Of a stretch of DNA of 64,000 nucleotides, positions 19,047 through 28,301 are shown piece by piece. Every line of letters begins with the position of its first letter. Positions within the stretch are counted from its first letter, which is position 1. The notes under the pieces are model-generated. The model made no database searches, had not been told where the DNA came from, and saw only the letters and a program-made list of their open reading frames with translations. Source of the DNA: Mesorhizobium sp. Root552 (lineage in GTDB: Bacteria; Pseudomonadota; Alphaproteobacteria; Rhizobiales; Rhizobiaceae); assembly GCF_001427285.1 (NCBI RefSeq), contig NZ_LMFV01000034.1:124921-188920 (forward strand). The letters run 5' to 3'. The position numbers and the translations under genes were made by a program.

Positions 19047-20222
19047 TCAGGCGTTCACGTCGGGAGTTCCGCGGCTGCGAACCGGAGCCGAAGCAGCGGG
19101 GTCAACTCTGTGTCCCTTGTACAAGGGCGAGTCGAGGTAACGGGAGATCACAAAGCGGACAATCACGGCGATGGCAGCCGAAGCAGGCACAGCGATCAGC
19201 AAGCCGACGAAACCGAATAAGGCGCCAAAGGCAAACAATGAAAACATCAGCCAGACCGGATGCAAGCCGACGCTCTTGCCGACCAGCTTCGGTTGCAGAA
19301 TGTTGCCTTCGATGAATTGACCGACAAAGAAGACACCTACCACAGCCACGATCATCAGCCAGTCCGGCCAGAACTGGACGAAGGCCACGCCAACGGCCAA
19401 TACCAGACCGGTCAGCGACCCGACATAGGGGATGAAGCTGATGAGACCAGCAAAAAGGCCGATCAGGATGCCAAAATTCAGCCCCGTGATGGTCAGGCCG
19501 ACGGCATAGATCGCCCCTAGAATCAGGCACAGTGTGCCCTGGCCGCGCACGAACCCGGCAGTCGCCGTGTTGATATCGGCAAAGATGGCGCGAACGGTTT
19601 CGACATGGTCGCGTGGCACCCAGCTATCGACCTTCCCCACCATCCGGTCCCAGTCAAGCAACATGTAAAATGCGACCACCGGGGTGACGACGAACAAGCT
19701 GACGACAGATACGAGCGCGACGCCCGAACTCCAGATCGACTGGAACACCGTCGTCAGCAAGCCGAAGCCGGAGGTAAGCAGAGAATTCAGCCCGTCTTTG
19801 AGGCCAGCCGCATCAACGCCGAACCGCCGCTCCAGCCATTGCGGGTCGAAGCTCGTGACCAACGACTGCAGACGCGTCATGTATTCGGGCAGCTTGCCGG
19901 CGAAATCTGCCATCTGCGACGCCAGTATCGGAATAAGCAGGACCAGCGCGAGGACCAGCACGACAATGAACGCGAACAGAATGACGACCGTTGCCATGAC
20001 ACGCGTCAGGCCAAGCCGCTGAAGTCTGTCGGCTACCGGATCGAGGAAGTAGGCAAGGACCATGCCCGCCACGAACGGCAACAGAATGCTGCTGAAAACA
20101 TAAAGAAAAATGGCAAATACGATTGCGGCCACGAGCCAGAAGCGCAATTGCCGCCGAAACGCAGCCGACGCGGCAGCTTCGGCAGCCTCATTGTCAGTTG
20201 TCTGATGTACTGCTTTTGCCAT
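19047..20222 (-). CDS. AI-2E family membrane protein (PerM-like)
   Basis: A 391-residue inner-membrane protein of the AI-2E transporter (UPF0118) family with about eight helices. Helix pairs are visible at about residues 30-75, a periplasmic domain at about 90-150, and the conserved VGSLTGLVLAVGVAF and QPKLVGKSVGLHPVWLMFSLFAFGALFGFVGLLIAVP segments near the C-terminus. Family members include AI-2 exporters and sodium/proton antiporters, so the substrate is open. The start at 20222 overlaps the upstream phosphatidyltransferase gene by 29 bp. hdaA follows after 6 bp. Confidence 0.88.
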   Translation of the reverse strand: MAKAVHQTTDNEAAEAAASAAFRRQLRFWLVAAIVFAIFLYVFSSILLPFVAGMVLAYFLDPVADRLQRLGLTRVMATVVILFAFIVVLVLALVLLIPILASQMADFAGKLPEYMTRLQSLVTSFDPQWLERRFGVDAAGLKDGLNSLLTSGFGLLTTVFQSIWSSGVALVSVVSLFVVTPVVAFYMLLDWDRMVGKVDSWVPRDHVETVRAIFADINTATAGFVRGQGTLCLILGAIYAVGLTITGLNFGILIGLFAGLISFIPYVGSLTGLVLAVGVAFVQFWPDWLMIVAVVGVFFVGQFIEGNILQPKLVGKSVGLHPVWLMFSLFAFGALFGFVGLLIAVPASAAIAVIVRFVISRYLDSPLYKGHRVDPAASAPVRSRGTPDVNA

Positions 20223-20751
20223 AGCCGCTCATGTGCCTCAGCCAAGCCACGAGATAGGCCGCGGCGGAAGCCACGGTCAAGAGGCCGGACAGGAATATAA
20301 GGGACGTGCGCAGCGGCCCAAAAATCGTCGAAAACGTCAATTCCGCCAGAACGACCGCCGCCAGCACAATCTGAATTGCGGTATTCGCCTTTGAAACCAT
20401 CAACGGTTTCATTTCGACGGGATTGCCGATGACCGTAGACAAAAGTACCGCACAGATGATCAGGCCATCACGCGTCACCGCCGCAATGACCAGCCAGAGC
20501 GGTAATTCGCCGATAAAACCAAGCACGACAAAAACGCTCACAAGCAGGATCTTGTCGGCCATCGGATCAAGGTAGGCGCCAAGTTCGGAGCGCTGGTTGA
20601 ACTGCCGCGCGATGAAGCCGTCGACACCATCGGAGACGCCGGCAATTACGAAGCCTGCAAAGGCCCAGTCCCAGCGCGCCAGCAGCATTGCCCATACTAC
20701 GGCCGGAACGAGCAGGAAACGTAGGATTGTGATCAGGTTCGGGATCGTCAA
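20194..20751 (-). CDS. CDP-alcohol phosphatidyltransferase family protein
   Basis: A 185-residue membrane enzyme with the full family motif D-G-x2-A-R-x8-G-x3-D-x3-D in SDGVDGFIARQFNQ...GAYLDPMADK (about residues 40-67). It exchanges CMP of a CDP-alcohol, usually CDP-diacylglycerol, for another alcohol in phospholipid synthesis. Similarity in length and N-terminus (TIPNLITILRFLLVP) is closest to the PgsA-like group, but a second pgsA-type gene is common in Rhizobiales, so I give no symbol. It is first in the minus-strand set, divergent from purM. Confidence 0.88.
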   Translation of the reverse strand: MTIPNLITILRFLLVPAVVWAMLLARWDWAFAGFVIAGVSDGVDGFIARQFNQRSELGAYLDPMADKILLVSVFVVLGFIGELPLWLVIAAVTRDGLIICAVLLSTVIGNPVEMKPLMVSKANTAIQIVLAAVVLAELTFSTIFGPLRTSLIFLSGLLTVASAAAYLVAWLRHMSGYGKSSTSDN

Positions 20752-20929
20752 GTCGCTCTCATCGGTTCATCACGACGATAAATGGTCGAGGTGCTGCTGA
20801 ACTGCAAGACGGGCAAGCACCTGGACCAACCACTCACTCTTTTCCCATGCTGGTGATAGTGTGAAAGCCCACTTGCCTTGCAGGACGAACCCGTTCATGC
20901 GATGAGCCCGCATTGTTAAGGGAAAAGCG

Positions 20930-21994
20930 ATGGCCGAGCACAAAACTGGGCTGACCTACGCCGAGGCAGGTGTCGATATCGACGCCGGCAATCTCATGGT
21001 CGAAAAGATCAAGCCGCTCGTGCGCGCCACGCGCCGCCCGGGTGCGGATGGCGAGATCGGCGGCTTTGGCGGCCTGTTCGACCTCAGGGCCGCAGGCTTC
21101 TCCGATCCGGTTCTGGTTGCCGCCAATGACGGCGTCGGCACCAAGCTCAAGATTGCCATCGACGCCGGCAAGCACGACACGATCGGCATCGACCTTGTGG
21201 CAATGTGCGTCAACGATCTCGTTGTCCAGGGCGCGGAACCGCTGTTCTTCCTCGACTACTTTGCCACCGGCAAGCTCGATCCCGAACAGGGCGCGGCAAT
21301 CGTCGGCGGCATTGCACGCGGCTGCCGGCAGGCTGGCTGTGCTCTTATCGGGGGCGAAACGGCCGAGATGCCGGGCATGTATCATGGCAACGACTACGAC
21401 CTCGCGGGTTTTGCCGTCGGCGCCGCCGAGCGCGACCAGCTTCTTCCGACAGACGATATCATCGAGGGCGACGTTCTGCTCGGCCTCGCCTCGTCGGGTG
21501 TCCACTCCAACGGATTCTCTCTCGTGCGCAGGATCGTTGAGAAAAGCGGTCTGTCATGGTCCGACAAAGCGCCGTTTGCACATGGCGAGGCGCTCGGCGA
21601 AGCGCTGCTGGAGCCCACCCGCATATATGTAAAATCGATCCTGAAAGCGATCCGCGGCACCCACGGCATCAAGGCGCTCGCCCATATCACCGGCGGCGGT
21701 TTCCCCGACAATATTCCGCGCGTGCTGCCGAAGGATTTCTCGGCCGAGCTCGATCTCGACGCAATCGACGTGCCACCGGTTTTCACCTGGTTGGCCAAGA
21801 CCGGCAATGTCGCGCCGGACGAAATGATGCGGACCTTCAACTGCGGCATCGGCATGGTCATCGTGGTTGCGTCCGGCCAGGCGGCGCAAGTCGCTGCCGT
21901 GCTACAGGAGGCGGGCGAAACGGTAATGTCGGTAGGCCGCATCGTGCCGCGCCGCGACACCGGCGTCATATATCGCGGATCCCTTGACCTATGA
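20930..21994 (+). CDS. purM: Phosphoribosylformylglycinamidine cyclo-ligase
   Basis: A 354-residue AIR synthetase, the fifth step of purine synthesis, ATP-dependent ring closure of FGAM. The start [21 protein letters not shown] and segments [21 protein letters not shown], the [11 protein letters not shown] glycine-rich motif (about residue 140), [15 protein letters not shown] and [12 protein letters not shown] are all characteristic. It is followed by purN with an ATGA overlap, so the two successive-pathway genes are coupled. The upstream 178 bp is shared with the divergent lipid-synthesis gene. Confidence 0.97.
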   Translation: MAEHKTGLTYAEAGVDIDAGNLMVEKIKPLVRATRRPGADGEIGGFGGLFDLRAAGFSDPVLVAANDGVGTKLKIAIDAGKHDTIGIDLVAMCVNDLVVQGAEPLFFLDYFATGKLDPEQGAAIVGGIARGCRQAGCALIGGETAEMPGMYHGNDYDLAGFAVGAAERDQLLPTDDIIEGDVLLGLASSGVHSNGFSLVRRIVEKSGLSWSDKAPFAHGEALGEALLEPTRIYVKSILKAIRGTHGIKALAHITGGGFPDNIPRVLPKDFSAELDLDAIDVPPVFTWLAKTGNVAPDEMMRTFNCGIGMVIVVASGQAAQVAAVLQEAGETVMSVGRIVPRRDTGVIYRGSLDL

Positions 21995-22704
21995 GCCTCC
22001 TGCGTAAACGGACAGTTGTCCTGATCTCCGGGCGTGGTTCCAACATGGCGGCGCTGATCGAAGCCGCTTCCGATCCGGCCTATCCCGCCGAGATCGTCGG
22101 CGTGATCTCGGACAAGCCGGATGTGCCGGGCCTTGGCATTGCAGCGGCGCGTGGCATCCCCACGCGCGCGATCACGCGTTCCGACCATGCGAGCAAGGAT
22201 GCGCATGACGGCGCCATCGACGAGGCTTTGTCTTCGTTCGGAGCGGAGATCGTTGCGCTCGCAGGGTACATGCGGTTGCTGACGACGCCGTTCGTGGAGA
22301 AATGGGCCGGTCGGATGATCAACATCCACCCTGCCCTGTTGCCTGCCTTCAAAGGGCTGGATACGCACAACCGCGCACTGGACGCAGGCATGCGCATACA
22401 TGGCTGCACTGTGCATTTCGTGACGCCCGACATGGACGGCGGGCCTATTATTGCACAGGCGGCGGTTCCGGTGCTTACTGGCGACGATGAGACATCGCTT
22501 GCGGCACGTGTGCTGAAGGCTGAGCATGGCCTTTATGCGCTCGCGCTGAAGCTGGTGGCGGAAGGCAAGGTCAGCATGGCCGACGGGAAGTCAGTATTTT
22601 CGGCCACGAGCAGAATGGTCGAGAATGGCGACCAGGCCATCATGTCGCCTGGGGCACTGCGCGACGATGTCGACCTCGAAGCATTGGCTCGTTTCACTCC
22701 CTGA
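21991..22704 (+). CDS. purN: Phosphoribosylglycinamide formyltransferase
   Basis: A 237-residue GAR transformylase using 10-formyl-THF, the third step of purine synthesis. Present are [16 protein letters not shown] at the N-terminus, the catalytic region [14 protein letters not shown] (Asn and His) and the Asp-bearing [14 protein letters not shown]. The C-terminus is longer than the E. coli enzyme, as usual in this group. The start overlaps the purM stop. sixA follows 11 bp downstream, suggesting a three-gene operon. Confidence 0.96.
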   Translation: MSLLRKRTVVLISGRGSNMAALIEAASDPAYPAEIVGVISDKPDVPGLGIAAARGIPTRAITRSDHASKDAHDGAIDEALSSFGAEIVALAGYMRLLTTPFVEKWAGRMINIHPALLPAFKGLDTHNRALDAGMRIHGCTVHFVTPDMDGGPIIAQAAVPVLTGDDETSLAARVLKAEHGLYALALKLVAEGKVSMADGKSVFSATSRMVENGDQAIMSPGALRDDVDLEALARFTP

Positions 22705-22715
22705 GCGGTCTTTAG

Positions 22716-23234
22716 ATGAGGCAATTGTTCCTGCTCCGCCACGGCAAGTCGAGTTGGGACAATCCGGCGCTCCCCGATTTCTCGCGGCCGCTTGCGCTGC
22801 GCGGGAGGAAGGCGGCGCGGCGCATGGGCAAGGAGATGGCCAGCCGCGACTGGATCCCGGACCTGGCGATCGTTTCCGCAGCGATACGCACCCGCCAGAC
22901 CTGGGAATGCGTCGTGTCGCAATGGCCGAAGAATTCTTGCGTTTTCGAGTTCTCCGATGCCATTTACGAGGCGCGGCCTGAACGGATACTGGCCGAAATC
23001 CGCAAGACCGGAAGCGCAGTCCAATCGCTTCTGGTGATCGGCCACAATCCGGGGCTGGAAATGCTGGCCATGCAACTGGCGTCGGCCACATCGGAACCAA
23101 CGGCGCTGCGAACGATGTCGCGCAAGTTTCCGACCGCAGGACTGGTCCGTTTCCACACGCAGGAGAGGTGGGCAAACCTTGCTGCCGCCTCGGCGGAGCT
23201 GACTCATTTCCTGCGCCCCAAGGACTTCGAATAA
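22716..23234 (+). CDS. SixA-like histidine phosphatase
   Basis: A 172-residue protein of the histidine phosphatase (phosphoglycerate-mutase-like) superfamily, SixA type. The phosphohistidine motif is LLRHGKSSW near the N-terminus, with Arg in RTRQTW and the second His in GHNPGLE (about residue 110). SixA enzymes dephosphorylate phosphohistidine in phosphorelay or PTS proteins, but the partner here is unknown. It is cotranscribed with purMN by spacing and convergent with the molybdopterin oxidoreductase, 14 bp away. Confidence 0.85.
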   Translation: MRQLFLLRHGKSSWDNPALPDFSRPLALRGRKAARRMGKEMASRDWIPDLAIVSAAIRTRQTWECVVSQWPKNSCVFEFSDAIYEARPERILAEIRKTGSAVQSLLVIGHNPGLEMLAMQLASATSEPTALRTMSRKFPTAGLVRFHTQERWANLAAASAELTHFLRPKDFE

Positions 23235-23248
23235 TTCTCCTTGCCGCG

Positions 23249-25357
23249 CTAGGCCGCCGCCCTCACCCATACCTTGTTGTCGTGAACCGGCGCTCCGCCA
23301 TAGGGAGCCGGCGCGTCCGACCCGGTGAGCACATTGATGCCCTCGCCGCGCTCATGCGCACCGTTCGGCCAGATGCCTTCGGCAATGACGACGCCACGCC
23401 TGACGCCATCGAACAGCTTGGCGTGAAGGACGACTTCGCCGCGCCTGTTGCCGATCTCGACGCGATCGCCGTCCGACAGGCCGAACATGGCCGCGTCCTG
23501 TGAGTGGATGAGCAGTTGCGGCCGCCCTTCCCTGGCTTTCGACACCGGCGTTTCGGTAAAGCTCGAATTGAGGAAATTGCGGGCCGGCGAAGTGGCGAGC
23601 CGGAACGGATGCTCCTCGTCCGCAACCTCGATCAGATCGACATGGTCGGGAAATTCCGGCAGGCGCTCATGCGGACCGAACACCCCCATCGAGCGCGGCG
23701 GCCTGTTGGGCGCGGACTGTCCCGTCCAGTTCGGCTTGAAACGGAACTTCTTGTCAGCGTGCCCGAACCCGTTGAGGAAATGCGCATCCTCGAAGGCCGG
23801 CTGCAGGTCGGCCCATTTCTCTTCCCTGAAGGTGGCGAACGTACCCAGCCCCCGCTTGGACAGGATGACGTCGATATGCTCGCGCTCGGTCATGCCGAAG
23901 CCTGGCCGGTCCGCCACGCCGAGGCGCTTGGCCAATTCTTCGATGACGAAGTGGTTGGTGCGCGGACCGGGCGGCGCATCGACGAGCTTCGGACCCAGCG
24001 TTAGGTGCTGGTTGCCGCCACCCTTGTAGATATCGTCGTGCTCCAGGAACATGGTGGCGGGCAGGACGACATCGGCAAGCTGGGCCGTGTCGGTCATGAA
24101 CTGCTCGTGCACGCACATGAAAAGGTCGTCGCGCAACATGCCGCGCCTGACCAGCCGCTGTTCCGGCGCGACATTGGCCGGATTGGTGTTCTGGATCAGC
24201 ATGGCCGTGACCGGGGGGCCGCCGTAGAGCGCATCCTCGGCACCGGTCAGCACAGGCCCGATGCGCGAATGGTCGAGATAGCGGATATTGAGGTCGCGCA
24301 TGCGCGTACCTTCAAGCAATTCCGTGTTGAGCTTGTAGATGCCGGAATTGGCATGGAAAGCGCCGCCACCCTCGTATTTCCAGCAGCCGGTGACAGCGGC
24401 GATGCAGGACGCCGCGTGCATGTTGACCGAGCCGTTGCGCTGTCGCGAAAACCCGTAGCCGAGACGGAAAAAGGTACGCTTGGTTGTGCCAACCAGCCGA
24501 GCGAAGGAGACAATCTCCTCGACCGAAAGGCCGGTAATAGCCGATGCCCATTCCGGCGTACGGGTGGCAAGATGCGCCTCGAGCCCGCGGGAGTCATCGG
24601 TGTATTCTTCCAGATATGGCCGATCCGCCATGCCTTCCTTGAACAGGACGTGCATGACCGCGCAGGCAAGCGCGGCATCGGTGCCGGGCTTGACGATCAG
24701 GCCGACGTCGGCCTGCTTCATTGTCGCGTTCTCATAGACGTCGATGACCACGATCTTCGCGCCGCGTTCCTTGCGGGCCTTGATGGCATGGGTCATCACA
24801 TTGACCTGGGTGACGACGGCATTGGTGCCCCAGATGACGACGCAATCGGACTTCGCCATTTCGCGCGGGTCGGGTCCGCGCAATGCACCGGCGCCCATCA
24901 TCCAGCCGGTCCACGCCAGATTGGTGCAAATCGAGCCGAAGAAACCGGAATATTTCTTGGCGTGACGAAGCCGTTCGATTCCGTCTCGCTGCACCAGCCC
25001 CATCGTGCCGGCGTAGAAATAGGGCCACACCGTTTCCGAGCCGTACTTTGCTTCCGCCGCATCGAACTTCTCGGCGACGAGATCCAGCGCGGCTTCCCAG
25101 CTCGCCACCTTCCAGTTTCCGTCGCCCTTGGACCCCGCGCGCACGAGCGGCTTCAAAAGACGGTCCGGATGGTGGATGCGGTCGGCGTAGCGCGCCACCT
25201 TGGCGCAAACGACGCCGGCGGTGTAGCTGTTGTCCTTCGCCCCATGAATGCGCCCGATACGGTCGGGGCCGAGCAACTCGACGTCGAGCGCGCAAGTGGA
25301 GGGGCAGTCATGCGGGCAGGCCGAATGGCCCAACCGAAGTTTGGTATGCTGGTTCAT
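23249..25357 (-). CDS. Molybdopterin-dependent oxidoreductase, stand-alone catalytic subunit
   Basis: A 702-residue member of the DMSO-reductase / formate-dehydrogenase alpha-subunit family. Near the N-terminus CPHDCPSTC plus a later Cys in VVCAKVARYADR can bind one 4Fe-4S cluster. The bis-MGD domain follows, with VIWGTNAVVTQVNVM, FRLGYGFSRQRNGS and a C-terminal cofactor-binding domain starting near RLATSPARNFLNSSF. No Tat signal is present, so it is probably cytoplasmic. No electron-transfer or membrane subunit is adjacent, so partner and substrate cannot be given. A MoCF-domain gene lies 5 kb away but is not linked. Confidence 0.88.
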   Translation of the reverse strand: MNQHTKLRLGHSACPHDCPSTCALDVELLGPDRIGRIHGAKDNSYTAGVVCAKVARYADRIHHPDRLLKPLVRAGSKGDGNWKVASWEAALDLVAEKFDAAEAKYGSETVWPYFYAGTMGLVQRDGIERLRHAKKYSGFFGSICTNLAWTGWMMGAGALRGPDPREMAKSDCVVIWGTNAVVTQVNVMTHAIKARKERGAKIVVIDVYENATMKQADVGLIVKPGTDAALACAVMHVLFKEGMADRPYLEEYTDDSRGLEAHLATRTPEWASAITGLSVEEIVSFARLVGTTKRTFFRLGYGFSRQRNGSVNMHAASCIAAVTGCWKYEGGGAFHANSGIYKLNTELLEGTRMRDLNIRYLDHSRIGPVLTGAEDALYGGPPVTAMLIQNTNPANVAPEQRLVRRGMLRDDLFMCVHEQFMTDTAQLADVVLPATMFLEHDDIYKGGGNQHLTLGPKLVDAPPGPRTNHFVIEELAKRLGVADRPGFGMTEREHIDVILSKRGLGTFATFREEKWADLQPAFEDAHFLNGFGHADKKFRFKPNWTGQSAPNRPPRSMGVFGPHERLPEFPDHVDLIEVADEEHPFRLATSPARNFLNSSFTETPVSKAREGRPQLLIHSQDAAMFGLSDGDRVEIGNRRGEVVLHAKLFDGVRRGVVIAEGIWPNGAHERGEGINVLTGSDAPAPYGGAPVHDNKVWVRAAA

Positions 25358-25420
25358 GCACCATCGTATAGCGCCGTTCCGGACAGCCTTGTAGGGGCAA
25401 TAAGTTCAAGGGTTTGATCC

Positions 25421-25523
25421 TAAAGCGTGTCGCGATCTTCCAGATTCGCTTCACACGCTTTAGCTCCTTGATTTTATGCATGTCTTTGTCCCGAAACCGG
25501 TTCCCACTTTCGGGAGACATGCA
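25421..25523. repeat. Mosaic palindromic repeat (RIME-like)
   Basis: Two palindromes lie in series: TAAAGCGTGT / ACACGCTTTA (25421-25462) and TGCATGTCT...AGACATGCA (25477-25523), the second enclosing CCCGAAACCGG. The second unit, with its ATTTTATGCATG flank, recurs inverted at 29381-29423. The structure resembles the rhizobial intergenic mosaic elements; I recall this family and have not searched for it. Confidence 0.65.
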
Positions 25524-25838
25524 CTAAGGCGCGGCGTCGCTCCGCTGGAAGCCGTCGATTTCGCCGCGCAGGACATCGTGGAAAGCCATCATTCCGGCGA
25601 ACAGGAAAGCTTGCCGATTGTCCATTTCGACCGGGCAAAAGCCGCCCTGCATGTATCCCTGACAACGGCCCGCCAGGCGGCATTCACGGCGCGTGCAGGT
25701 TTCGTGCTGGCCGAACAGGTCGGCGACCAGCGAGCGCGCCATGAAGGCAATGGCGGAACGATAGGTGTCGTCGTGCGGTTCAGAAGCGATTTCACTGGCC
25801 GTGACTACAGGTTGTTTGTTTCTCGATCTGCTGCCCAT
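25524..25838 (-). CDS. Small Cys-rich hypothetical protein, 104 residues
   Basis: I do not recognise a named family. The N-terminus is basic (MGSRSRNKQPV) and a helical segment AIAFMARSLVADLFGQ follows. Four cysteines then come in the pattern C-x4-C-x5-C-x8-C (HETCTRRECRLAGRCQG...GFCPVEM), which could hold a metal or Fe-S cluster. The C-terminal part (FLFAGMMAFHDVLRG) is helical. It starts right after the 400-bp repeat region and ends inside the RIME-like element's border. The patterned cysteines and protein-like composition support a real gene. A catalytic role is not implied. Confidence 0.65.
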   Translation of the reverse strand: MGSRSRNKQPVVTASEIASEPHDDTYRSAIAFMARSLVADLFGQHETCTRRECRLAGRCQGYMQGGFCPVEMDNRQAFLFAGMMAFHDVLRGEIDGFQRSDAAP

Positions 25839-25909
25839 CGCGTTTCCTCAGGATACAGTTGCTTGTTCCCGCGACGCAAAACGTCCGGGCCGATGACAAG
25901 TCGGGAGGA

Positions 25910-26345
25910 CGGGCGGCCGTTCGGTCGCTCGTTTGGTAGTTTGGTGCGGCCTTGCGACCGCCCGTCCGGTGGCTTCCCTCAACCGACGCGCCGGCCATGC
26001 CGCAGACCGTCCAAAGGACAGGCTCCGCGGGCAACACTGCGCCCGGTTCGAGGGCCGGACTTAGGGGTTCATCACCCAGTCGCCTACCGCAGACGACCAG
26101 CCCGGCACCCTCTCCTGATCCCCGGTCCGGACCAGGTCTCCCGCGAAGGCAGTGAGCAGATTATGAGAGAGGTACGGAGGGTGGGGATAAATGAGATGAA
26201 AGATTTTGTAGGAAGTGAGCAAGATCAAGGGGTTGGAGGAGGAAGCGAGGTAACTCGATCCATATCTAGAAAGGTAGGCGCTGCCCCTCACCCTTACCCT
26301 CTCCCCGTGAAGAACGGGGAGAGGAAGGCGTCAGCGTTGCGCCGG
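25910..26345 (-). repeat. Dispersed structured repeat, copy 2 (about 435 bp)
   Basis: The inverted copy of the repeat at 1587-1975 occupies most of the 510-bp gap between the Cys-rich gene and the ABC-F gene. The outer block (25910-25965) and the core (about 26020-26150) match copy 1 almost base for base. About 60 bp between them, with CCGTCCGGTGGCTTCCC at its start, is absent from copy 1. The adjoining block (26150-26270) is clearly diverged though alignable. The terminal CTCTCCCCG/CGGGGAGAGG palindrome (about 26300-26324) is kept. No gene is supported inside. Confidence 0.75.
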
Positions 26346-26351
26346 ACACCC

Positions 26352-28229
26352 CTACTCGGCGATGCCTTGCTCGTACTCGGCAGACATTTCCAGCCACTTT
26401 TCCTCGTGGCGGCCAAGCTGGCCGGAGAGATCGGACCGTTCCTTGGCTAGCCGTGTCGCCCCGACCGGGTCTTTTTCATAAAGCGCCGGATCGGCAAGCT
26501 GATCCTCGATGGTATCAATGCGCTTGCGCAGTCGGTCCATCAACGCCTCGGTGGCGCGGATTTCCTTTGCCAGCGGCTCGAACGCGGCGCGGCGGGCGGC
26601 AGCCTCGCGACGCCTGTCGGCCTTGGACGCCTTTTCGGCTTCGCGCCGTTCGCGGCTGTTGGCGGAAACGCCGGTGACCAGCGTCTTGTAGTCGTCAAGA
26701 TCGCCGTCATAGGGATTGACGGTGCCTTCCTTGACCAGCCAGAGGCGGTCGACGGTCGCTTCCAGCAAGTGACGGTCGTGCGAGATGACGATAACGGCGC
26801 CCGGAAACTCGTTCAGCGCATGGACCAGCGCCTCGCGCGAATCGATGTCGAGGTGGTTGGTCGGTTCGTCGAGAATAAAAAGATTCGGTCCGTCGAAGGC
26901 GGCAAGCCCCATCAGAAGCCGGGCCTTTTCGCCACCGGACAGGTCTTTCGCGACCGTGTTCATCTTTTCGGTGGCGAGGCCGAATTGGGCGACACGCGCC
27001 CTCACCTTCGATTCCGGCGCTTCCGGCATCAGCCGGCGAACATGCTCATAGGCGTTTTCGTCGGGGCGAAGATCGTCCAACTGGTGCTGGGCGAAGATCG
27101 CGACCTTGAGACCGGGTGCAACGGTCACGGTGCCGGCTTCAGCCTTCAGGCGGCCGGAAAGCAGCTTGGCGAAGGTGGACTTGCCGTTGCCATTGGCGCC
27201 AAGCAGGGCGATGCGGTCATCGGCATCGATGCGCAGGTTCATCTTCTTCAGCACCGGCGCACCGGGCTGATAGCCGACATTGACGCCCGACAGGGCAATG
27301 ATGGGGGAAGCAACCGTCTTGACCGGTTCGGGGAACGAGAACGGGCGCACCGTGTCATCCACCAAGGCCGCGATCGGCTTCATCTTTTCCAGCGCCTTGA
27401 TGCGCGACTGGGCCTGACGCGCCTTTGAAGCCTTGGCCCGGAAACGGTCCACGAAGGATTGCAGGTGCTTGCGTGCGGCTTCCTGCTTGACACGGCCCTT
27501 TTCCTGAAGCTCGCGCTGCTCGGTCCACTGCCGCTCGAACTGGTCGTAGCCGCCGCGCCAGAAGGTCAGCTTCTTCTGGTCGAGATGGACGATGGAGTTG
27601 ACGGCGCGGTTCAACAGGTCGCGGTCGTGCGAGATGAGCAGGACCGTGTGCGGATATTTCGCGACATAGTTCTCCAGCCACAGCGTGCCTTCGAGATCGA
27701 GATAGTTGGTCGGCTCGTCGAGCAGCAGGAGATCGGGCTCGGAAAACAGAACTGCCGCAAGCGCAACGCGCATGCGCCAGCCGCCGGAGAACGAGGAGGC
27801 CGGACGCTTCTGCGCATCGTCATCGAAGCCGAGACCGGCAAGGATGGTGGCGGCGCGCGACTCGGCCGAGTGCGCATCGATGTCGGCGAGACGGATATGG
27901 ATTTCGGCGATGCGGTTCGGGTCCGTCGCGGTCTTTTCTTCCTCCAGAAGTGCTGCGCGCTCCTTGTCGGCTTTCAGCACGATCTCGATCAGCGGCTCCT
28001 CGGTGCCGGGCGCTTCCTGCGCCACCTGGCCGATGCGGGTGTTGCGCGGCAGGTCGATGGAGCCGGTCTCGGACGGGAAGTCTCCGGTGACGGCCTTGAA
28101 CAGGGTCGTCTTGCCGGTGCCGTTGCGGCCGACGAGGCCCGCCTTCGCGCCCGCCGGTAGGGCCAGCGAAGCGTGGTCGAGGAGCAGGCGCCCTGCAATG
28201 CGCAGTGTAAGATCATTGATGGTCAGCAT
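26352..28229 (-). CDS. ABC-F family ATP-binding protein (Uup/EttA-type)
   Basis: A 625-residue soluble protein with two fused ATP-binding domains and no membrane part, so a ribosome-associated ABC-F factor rather than a transporter. Domain 1 has GRNGTGKTTLFKA, signature SFSGGWRMRVALA and LLLLDEPTNYLDLEG. Domain 2 has GANGNGKSTFAKLL, LSGGEKARLLMG and LFILDEPTNHLDID. A linker lies between them, and a charged coiled coil occupies the last 100 residues. I moved the start 12 codons downstream to MLTINDLTLRI, where homology begins. It may relieve ribosome stalling, by family. Confidence 0.9.
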   Translation of the reverse strand: MLTINDLTLRIAGRLLLDHASLALPAGAKAGLVGRNGTGKTTLFKAVTGDFPSETGSIDLPRNTRIGQVAQEAPGTEEPLIEIVLKADKERAALLEEEKTATDPNRIAEIHIRLADIDAHSAESRAATILAGLGFDDDAQKRPASSFSGGWRMRVALAAVLFSEPDLLLLDEPTNYLDLEGTLWLENYVAKYPHTVLLISHDRDLLNRAVNSIVHLDQKKLTFWRGGYDQFERQWTEQRELQEKGRVKQEAARKHLQSFVDRFRAKASKARQAQSRIKALEKMKPIAALVDDTVRPFSFPEPVKTVASPIIALSGVNVGYQPGAPVLKKMNLRIDADDRIALLGANGNGKSTFAKLLSGRLKAEAGTVTVAPGLKVAIFAQHQLDDLRPDENAYEHVRRLMPEAPESKVRARVAQFGLATEKMNTVAKDLSGGEKARLLMGLAAFDGPNLFILDEPTNHLDIDSREALVHALNEFPGAVIVISHDRHLLEATVDRLWLVKEGTVNPYDGDLDDYKTLVTGVSANSRERREAEKASKADRRREAAARRAAFEPLAKEIRATEALMDRLRKRIDTIEDQLADPALYEKDPVGATRLAKERSDLSGQLGRHEEKWLEMSAEYEQGIAE

Positions 28230-28301
28230 GGCCGCGCTTTTGGCCGAGCCTGAGGCGAAGCGCAAGCCCCGCCAGTGTCAAAGCCTTTCCGAGGCAGCGT
28301 A

